A stretch of 10,920 nucleotides of DNA, taken from positions 1,478-12,397 of the forward strand of contig PCSF01000161.1 in the NCBI GenBank assembly GCA_002771315.1. Direction: 5' to 3'. The notes below the pieces were generated by a model. It saw nothing but the letters and a program-made list of their open reading frames with translations, was not told the origin of the DNA and ran no database searches. Each line of letters begins with the position of its first letter. Positions within the stretch are counted from its first letter, which is position 1. Positions 6,226 through 10,920 of the stretch are shown one piece after another. Made by a program: the position numbers and the translations under genes. This stretch comes from Desulfobacterales bacterium CG23_combo_of_CG06-09_8_20_14_all_52_9 (GTDB taxonomy: Bacteria; Desulfobacterota; Desulfobacteria; Desulfobacterales; UBA2156).

Positions 6226-7026
6226 TTGGACCATCCGAATCCGCATATTTCCGTCACCATTTTAGGCTCCGGGACGTGCGTCCCTTCGTTGAAACGAGGC
6301 GCATGTTCGGTACTGGTACGCATCGGAAATGAAAGGATTCTTTTGGATGCAGGACCCGGCACGATGCGCAGGCTTCTGGAAGCCCGAACGACGATCTTTG
6401 AAATTACCCATCTGTTTTTAAGCCATTTCCATCCGGATCATTCCGGCGAACTCGTCCCTCTTATTTTTGGCACCAAGTATCCGGATATCTTACAGAGAAA
6501 ATTTCCCTTGAAGATTTTGGCCGGAAAAGGTTTTTTAGATTTTTATACCGGACTCAAAAAGGTATATGGAGACTGGGTGGCGCTTCCCTTGGATCTTTTA
6601 GAGTTCATCGAACTGGACAACAGGGCTTTGGATACCCGGAATTTCGATGGGTTTACCGTGTCTTCGATGCCCATGGATCATAATCCGGAAAGTGTTGCGC
6701 TTAAGATCGAAACCCGGTCGGGTGTTTCGATGGTATATTCGGGGGACACGGACTACACGGAAAACCTGGTCCTCTTGGCCAAAGGCACCGACCTGTTGAT
6801 CTGCGAGTCGGCCCTCCCGGATGATCTGAAGGTCAAAGGACATATGACCCCCTCCTTGGCCGGGGAAGCAGCCCAAAGGGCCGGAGTTTCGATGCTGGTT
6901 TTGACCCATCTCTATCCCGAGTGCGACATGACCGATATCGAAAAGGAATGTCGGAAGACCTATTCCGGTCCGTTGAAGACGGCCTGCGACCTGATGACGA
7001 TCAATCTGGATCCAAAACCGGCCTGA
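6226..7026 (+). CDS. Metallo-beta-lactamase-fold hydrolase, RNase Z-like subgroup
   Basis: This 266-residue protein has the five-part metal site of the fold: HFHPDH at 67-72 (H67, H69, D71, H72), D174 in SGDTDY, H206 in GHMTP and H228 in THLYP. The N-terminal VTILGSGTCVPS and LLDAGPGTMRRL are typical of RNase Z/ElaC relatives and of the wider PF12706 hydrolases. The glycine/proline-rich exosite arm that true RNase Z uses to bind tRNA is not apparent, and the protein is shorter than usual RNase Z, so tRNA 3' processing should not be assumed. The start is TTG 6226: a stop at 6220-6222 (end of the DHH gene) closes the frame and no ATG or GTG fits before the conserved beta strand. GGGAG at 6209-6213 could serve as ribosome site. 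The 3-base spacing suggests translation coupled to the DHH phosphoesterase and a possible joint role in nucleotide or RNA turnover. Confidence 0.88.
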   Translation: MDHPNPHISVTILGSGTCVPSLKRGACSVLVRIGNERILLDAGPGTMRRLLEARTTIFEITHLFLSHFHPDHSGELVPLIFGTKYPDILQRKFPLKILAGKGFLDFYTGLKKVYGDWVALPLDLLEFIELDNRALDTRNFDGFTVSSMPMDHNPESVALKIETRSGVSMVYSGDTDYTENLVLLAKGTDLLICESALPDDLKVKGHMTPSLAGEAAQRAGVSMLVLTHLYPECDMTDIEKECRKTYSGPLKTACDLMTINLDPKPA

Positions 7027-7063
7027 GCATAGGCCGAAAGAGGCGTTTTTCCCAGGATCGACG

Positions 7064-7747
7064 ATGAAATACTACCCGGTCTATCTGGATATTAATAACA
7101 AGGCCTGCCTGGTGGTGGGAGGCGGTGACGTGGGGACCCGAAAGGTCAAAACCCTCTTGGACTGCGGGGCGGCAGTCACCGTGGTAAGCCCTAAGTCCAC
7201 ACACGAACTTCTCAAGCTGGCCGAATCCGGAGCCATATCCCTTAAAAGGCGGCATTTCCGAAACGAAGATCTGGAGGGGATGTTCCTGGTCATCGGCGCC
7301 ACCGATGATGCCGAACTGAACCAATTTTTAAGCCGGGAAGCTTTTGCCCGCAACATGCTTTGCAACATCGCCGACAGGCCGGAGGCATGCAACTTCATCC
7401 TCCCCTCCATCGTCAACCGGGGGGACCTGATCATCGCCGTTTCCACCTCGGGAACGAGCCCGGCTTATGCCAAAACGCTGCGCAAGGAGCTTGAAAAGCG
7501 ATTCGGACCGGAGTATGCGGATTTCCTGGGGATCATGGGGGAGTTGCGAGCCAAGTTGCTTAAAACAGCCCATGCGCCGGAAGCCCATAAAAACCTGTTT
7601 GAAGCGCTGATTCGAAGCGATCTTCTCCGCTGGGTGAAAAATAAGGATATCCCCCGGATCAACGAAATTTTAAGGCAATTGTTTGGAAAAGAATATGAAA
7701 TCGATACGCTGCCCACAGAAAAGTCCGGACCCGAAGAGGCGCCTTGA
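7064..7747 (+). CDS. Precorrin-2 dehydrogenase / sirohydrochlorin ferrochelatase (sirohaem synthase, CysG N-terminal type)
   Basis: This 227-residue protein oxidises precorrin-2 to sirohydrochlorin with NAD+ and, in many homologues, inserts iron to give sirohaem. It corresponds to the N-terminal half of CysG and to yeast Met8, without the uroporphyrinogen methyltransferase half. Visible features are the N-terminal strand MKYYPVYLDI, the nucleotide-binding GGGDVG at 19-24, LVIGATDD at about 75-82, and NIADRPEACNFILPS with Asp104 (the equivalent of the catalytic Asp of CysG). VSTSGTSPAYAKTLRKELE follows at about 126-144, then a helical C-terminal extension. The AGGA at 7054-7057, six bases before ATG, supports the start. 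It lies 37 bases after the MBL gene and 50 before the CcsB-type gene, leading into hemA. Sirohaem is the cofactor of dissimilatory sulfite reductase and, in organisms with the Ahb route, also a precursor of haem. Confidence 0.93.
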   Translation: MKYYPVYLDINNKACLVVGGGDVGTRKVKTLLDCGAAVTVVSPKSTHELLKLAESGAISLKRRHFRNEDLEGMFLVIGATDDAELNQFLSREAFARNMLCNIADRPEACNFILPSIVNRGDLIIAVSTSGTSPAYAKTLRKELEKRFGPEYADFLGIMGELRAKLLKTAHAPEAHKNLFEALIRSDLLRWVKNKDIPRINEILRQLFGKEYEIDTLPTEKSGPEEAP

Positions 7748-7797
7748 GAAAATTCTTATCCGACCGATGACTCCAAACGATCTATCCGGGTGAACTC

Positions 7798-8619
7798 ATG
7801 GAAAACCTCATATACGCCGTCATCTCCCTGTACCTGTTGAGCACGGCCTGTTACCTGGCGTACCTCTTTTTCCAAAAGGAAATCCTTCACCGTTTCGGAT
7901 ATTACATCCTTATGGCCGGGCTTTTGTGCCACTCCATCAGCATCATCACTATTTATATCCGGACAGGGTTGATGCCTGTGCGCAACCTATCCGAAACCTT
8001 GTCTTTATCGGCATGGGCGGTGGCCGTCGTTTTCATCGCCGTCCGGCACCGGTTCAAATTAAAAATCTTGGGGATATTCGCCGCTCCCGCCGCCCTGGCC
8101 CTCATGATCGCGGCCTCCCAGTTTCCCCGGCACACCGGTCCGACTAAAGAGATCTTTTCCAGCTTCTGGTTTATCTTTCACGTGGTCAGCGTCTTCATCG
8201 GGGATGCGGCTTTTGCACTGGCCTGCGGGGTCGGGATTTTATATCTGCTCCAGGAACTCGCCATCAAGCACAAGGCCCGGGGCTTTTTCTTCCGCCGCCT
8301 CCCATCGCTTGAACGCCTCGATTCCGCGGGGTATGCCTGTATCGTGGTGGGGTTCACGTTTCTCACCGCAGGTCTCATCGGCGGCTTCATCTATGCCAAA
8401 TCGGTCTGGGGACGGTTCTGGAGCTGGGATCCCAAGGAGGTTTGGTCCGCCGTCACCTGGTTGGTTTACGCAGCGCTTCTTCACGAGCGTCTTGCCGTGG
8501 GATGGCGGGGCCGACGCGCAGCTATCCTGTCCATCATCGGTTTTGCGGTGCTGCTTTTTACATTTTTCGGTGTCAATTTTTTCTTGAAAGGCCACCATGG
8601 AGAGTTCACACGGTTTTAA
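7798..8619 (+). CDS. ccsB: CcsB/CcsA (HemX-like) cytochrome c assembly membrane protein
   Basis: This 273-residue integral membrane protein has about eight hydrophobic segments by eye (roughly 4-25, 34-56, 66-82, 88-107, 123-150, 172-195, 210-229, 240-260). The haem-handling WWD signature is complete: WGRFWSWDPKEVW at 204-216. Histidines that could serve as haem ligands are present in LLCHSI, FIFHVV and ALLHER. In system II cytochrome c maturation such proteins carry haem across the membrane for attachment to apocytochromes. The partner CcsA/ResB is not in the window. Because the gene sits immediately before hemA, it could instead be the HemX-type protein that, in Bacillus-like hem operons, affects HemA levels; the intact WWD motif favours true haem handling. 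ATG 7798 is preceded by GGGTGA about 6 bases upstream. The gene symbol reflects family naming, not a proven role. Confidence 0.88.
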   Translation: MENLIYAVISLYLLSTACYLAYLFFQKEILHRFGYYILMAGLLCHSISIITIYIRTGLMPVRNLSETLSLSAWAVAVVFIAVRHRFKLKILGIFAAPAALALMIAASQFPRHTGPTKEIFSSFWFIFHVVSVFIGDAAFALACGVGILYLLQELAIKHKARGFFFRRLPSLERLDSAGYACIVVGFTFLTAGLIGGFIYAKSVWGRFWSWDPKEVWSAVTWLVYAALLHERLAVGWRGRRAAILSIIGFAVLLFTFFGVNFFLKGHHGEFTRF

Positions 8620-8667
8620 CTTCTTTTCTTTCATATCCGAAACACCGCATGTTTTCAGCATCGATTC

Positions 8668-9972
8668 ATGATGGACGCGAAACCCCCTAAAGGCCACACC
8701 CCCACCCCGGATATCCTTCTCATCGGGCTCAATCACGAGACTGCCCCGGTGGAACTCCGCGAGTGTATCGCCTTATCCGAAACCGACGCGGAAGCCGGCC
8801 TTGAAAGCTTGAGCCAATCGCCGGATATCCGGGAAGTGATTCTGTTATCCACCTGTAACCGGGTGGAGGTGCTGACAGTCACGGGGGATGCGACCCAAAC
8901 CGTGGGGCATATCAAGGCTCTGCTTTCAAAAACCGGAGGAATCGAGCAGGCGACCTTGGAAAGCGTTTTATATACCCATTCGGGCGTTGCGGCGGTGCGC
9001 CATGTATTCCGGGTGGCCTCCAGTCTCGATTCCATGATGGTGGGAGAACCCCAAATTCTAGGACAGATGAAGGCGGCCTACCGGTTGGCAACGATGAAAA
9101 AAACCACCGGCATGATTCTCAACCGTTTGCTGCACCGGGCGTTCTTTGTGGCCAAGCGGGTTCGGACGGAGACCGGAATCGGCGATCATGCCGTCTCCAT
9201 CAGCTACGCCGCCATCGAACTGGCCAAGAAGATCTTCGATACTCTGGAGGGGAAAAAGGTCCTCCTGATCGGGGCCGGTGAAATGGCGGAGATCGCGGTG
9301 GAGCATCTGGCGCGCAACCGGATCGGGACCATTTTTGTGGCGAACCGCACATTTGAAAGAGGGGTTCAACTCGCGCAAAGGTTCAAAGGACAGGCGGTCC
9401 GGTTCGACGAGATCGAGGCCCTTCTCCTCGAGGTGGATATCATCATCAGTTCCACGGGTTCACCGGATGTGGTGATCCGTCGCGACCAGGTCAAAGGCGT
9501 CATCCGGGCACGGAGAAACCGACCCTTGTTTTTTATCGACATCGCCGTTCCCCGTGACATCGATCCTGCCATCAACCAGCTTCCCAATACCTACGTTTAC
9601 GACATCGATGATTTAAAGGGGATCATTGAGGAAAACATGGATGACCGCCTTCGGGAAGCGGCGAAGGGGGAGCGGATCGTGGACGAGGCCGTCATAGGAT
9701 TTCGACGTTGGTACGACAGCCTGGAAGTGATACCGACCGTGGTGGCGCTGAGAAACAAGATCGAAACCATCGTTAATGCGGAAATCGAAAAGACCCTGTC
9801 GGGTTTCGACGGCATCACCGAATCCCACCGTCAGGCCTTGCATCGGATGGCCGCGGCCATGGTGAACAAGATCCTCCACAATCCCACATTGTACTTAAAG
9901 GAGCTGACCCGTTACGAGGCCAAGGCAATCACACTCGACATTACCCGAAAATTGTTTAAAATCGACGAATGA
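8668..9972 (+). CDS. hemA: Glutamyl-tRNA reductase
   Basis: This 434-residue cytoplasmic enzyme reduces glutamyl-tRNA(Glu) to glutamate-1-semialdehyde with NADPH, the first committed step of tetrapyrrole synthesis by the C5 pathway. The N-terminal catalytic domain has IGLNHETAPVELRE (19-32) and LSTCNRVEV with the thioester-forming Cys63. The conserved MVGEPQILGQMKAAY lies near 120-135, the NADPH domain has VLLIGAGEMAEIAVEHL at about 200-215, and the C-terminal helical dimerisation domain ends with LTRYEAKAITLDITRKLF. The length matches the family. The start is ATG 8668 (ATG 8671 directly follows); no clear ribosome site precedes either, and no earlier start exists in frame before the ccsB stop. 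The gap after ccsB is 48 bases. With the sirohaem gene and ccsB it forms a tetrapyrrole block. hemL or hemB are not in view. Confidence 0.97.
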   Translation: MMDAKPPKGHTPTPDILLIGLNHETAPVELRECIALSETDAEAGLESLSQSPDIREVILLSTCNRVEVLTVTGDATQTVGHIKALLSKTGGIEQATLESVLYTHSGVAAVRHVFRVASSLDSMMVGEPQILGQMKAAYRLATMKKTTGMILNRLLHRAFFVAKRVRTETGIGDHAVSISYAAIELAKKIFDTLEGKKVLLIGAGEMAEIAVEHLARNRIGTIFVANRTFERGVQLAQRFKGQAVRFDEIEALLLEVDIIISSTGSPDVVIRRDQVKGVIRARRNRPLFFIDIAVPRDIDPAINQLPNTYVYDIDDLKGIIEENMDDRLREAAKGERIVDEAVIGFRRWYDSLEVIPTVVALRNKIETIVNAEIEKTLSGFDGITESHRQALHRMAAAMVNKILHNPTLYLKELTRYEAKAITLDITRKLFKIDE

Positions 9973-9974
9973 TC

Positions 9975-9979
9975 GGAGG
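9975..9979 (+). promoter_or_regulatory. Strong ribosome binding site of fabD
   Basis: GGAGG lies just after the hemA stop (TGA 9970-9972). It is 9 bases before ATG 9989 and 6 bases before an in-frame GTG at 9986, so either codon could start translation. Confidence 0.75.
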
Positions 9980-9988
9980 CTGTTTGTG

Positions 9989-10920
9989 ATGAAAACCGCG
10001 TTTTTGTTTCCCGGTCAGGGCTCCCAGTATGTCGGCATGGGGCTCGACCTTTACCAGGAATTCGACTTCGTCAAAGAGATCTTCGATATGGCGGAAGAAA
10101 CGGTTAAGATGAACCTGAAGGGGTTATGCTTCAAAGGGCCCATGGAGGATTTGACCGAGACCGTCAATCTCCAGCCCGCCGTCACCGTCGTCAATCTGAT
10201 TTGTCTGGCGGCCCTCGAACGGGAAGGAATCCGACCGGACGTTGCAGCCGGGCACAGCCTGGGAGAGTATAGCGCCCTTGCCGCATCCGGAATTCTGTCC
10301 CGGCCGGACACCCTCCGGGCGGTTCTGAAACGGGGACAACTCATGCACCGGGAAGCCTTGAAACATCCGGGCGTCATGTGCGCCATTGTCGGCCTGCCCA
10401 TTGATGTTGTGGCAAAAATCGTCGAAGAGGCAAAAAGCGACGGGGTCGTTTCCGTTGCCAATCACAACACGGCCACCCAGATCGTCATCAGCGGCTCCCC
10501 TGCTCCGGTGCGCCATGCCGCAGACGCGGCAGGCGCCCTGGGAGCCAGGGCCATTTTCCTCAAGGTCAGCGGCGCCTGGCACAGCGCGCTGATCCAGGAA
10601 GCTGAGACGGAATTTTCCTCTTTCCTACAAAGCCTTTCTTTCAGCGCACCGGAAAGACCGGTCATTTTCAATGTCACCGCGGGTTTTTCCGGCAATCCCG
10701 AGGAAATCCGGTCCGTTTTAGCCCGGCAACTTTGCAGCCCGGTCCGATGGTATGACGCCATGGTCCGGCTGATCGAGGAAGGGGTGGAAGCATTTGTGGA
10801 GGTGGGTCCGGGGAGGGTCCTTTCCGGAATCCAGAAAAAGATCGTTTCTAAAGATCATCCCGTCGCCGTTTTCAATGTATACGACTTAAAAAGCCTGGAG
10901 GGCTTTTTAACAGCAGCCGC
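9989..10920 (+). CDS. fabD: Malonyl-CoA:ACP transacylase, 3' end cut by window
   Basis: The frame stays open to the window end, giving 310 codons of a protein that usually has about 310-315, so only the last few residues are missing. The enzyme moves malonyl from CoA to acyl carrier protein for fatty-acid synthesis. Visible: FPGQGSQYVGMG at 7-18, GHSLGEYSALAA with nucleophile Ser90, Arg115 in KRGQLMH (expected to bind the malonyl carboxylate), VSGAWHSAL with catalytic His198, and EVGPGRVLSG near 275-285. The closing DLKSLEGFL is typical of the FabD C-terminus. A GTG three bases upstream is an alternative start. FabD often sits with fabH, fabG and acpP; here it follows hemA after 16 bases, and whether fab genes come next lies beyond the window. 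A polyketide acyltransferase is unlikely for a stand-alone protein of this length. Confidence 0.93.
   Translation, partial: MKTAFLFPGQGSQYVGMGLDLYQEFDFVKEIFDMAEETVKMNLKGLCFKGPMEDLTETVNLQPAVTVVNLICLAALEREGIRPDVAAGHSLGEYSALAASGILSRPDTLRAVLKRGQLMHREALKHPGVMCAIVGLPIDVVAKIVEEAKSDGVVSVANHNTATQIVISGSPAPVRHAADAAGALGARAIFLKVSGAWHSALIQEAETEFSSFLQSLSFSAPERPVIFNVTAGFSGNPEEIRSVLARQLCSPVRWYDAMVRLIEEGVEAFVEVGPGRVLSGIQKKIVSKDHPVAVFNVYDLKSLEGFLTAA

Noticed and set aside
6226..7026. Naming the MBL protein as RNase Z (rnz)
   Set aside because: The metal-site motifs fit, but the tRNA-binding exosite arm is not apparent and the protein is short, so only the fold-level name is justified.
8239..8736. Minus-strand open frame of about 165 codons across the ccsB-hemA junction
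   Set aside because: It overlaps the WWD region of ccsB and the start of hemA on the other strand and shows no family features.
1..10920. CRISPR array, toxin-antitoxin or defence system
   Set aside because: No regularly spaced repeats and no small paired genes or defence domains were seen; the coding content is housekeeping.

Overview
The window is a compact stretch of bacterial housekeeping DNA with every gene on the + strand. It carries eleven protein genes (the first and last cut by the window edges), one tRNA and one short non-coding repeat. A sulfate-reducer-like member of the Desulfobacterota (Deltaproteobacteria, near Desulfobacteraceae) fits best. The reasons are a HemA (C5 pathway) gene next to a stand-alone precorrin-2 dehydrogenase and a CcsB-type haem-handling membrane protein, a long acidic MJ0042-type zinc-ribbon membrane protein, and a palindromic repeat of a style I associate with that group. 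This placement is inference; no 16S or lineage-specific marker is present.

Layout. Positions 1-1248 hold the 3' two-thirds of mnmG (tRNA wobble uridine modification). An AT-rich gap follows, then a close group: a CbpA-type DnaJ co-chaperone (1361-2281), hypoxanthine phosphoribosyltransferase (2320-2838) and the zinc-ribbon/TM/DUF3426-like protein (2854-4344). Next is a self-contained tRNA-Met(CAT) unit with its own likely promoter (4355-4384), the tRNA (4400-4476) and a rho-independent terminator (4486-4519). A small exported FMN-binding-domain protein lies at 4590-4991.

The largest gap, 4992-5241, contains two T-runs and an approximately 150-bp MITE-like palindromic element bounded by a 6-bp direct repeat. 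No stretch over 300 bases lacks a gene.

After the element comes a tight run: DHH/DHHA1 phosphoesterase (5242-6222), metallo-beta-lactamase-fold hydrolase with a TTG start (6226-7026), precorrin-2 dehydrogenase/sirohydrochlorin ferrochelatase (7064-7747), CcsB-type protein (7798-8619), hemA (8668-9972) and fabD (from 9989, nearly complete). The gaps of 3, 37, 50, 48 and 16 bases suggest one transcript. The first two products probably act on nucleotides or nucleic acids. The middle three form a tetrapyrrole block: HemA opens the pathway, the dehydrogenase makes sirohaem, and the CcsB-type protein handles haem for cytochrome c or supports HemA. FabD starts fatty-acid synthesis.

Most of the content is conventional. 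The best candidates for something undescribed are the repeat element at 5053-5217, with a duplicated left end, and the acidic zinc-ribbon membrane protein. I did not find a convincing new multi-gene system.
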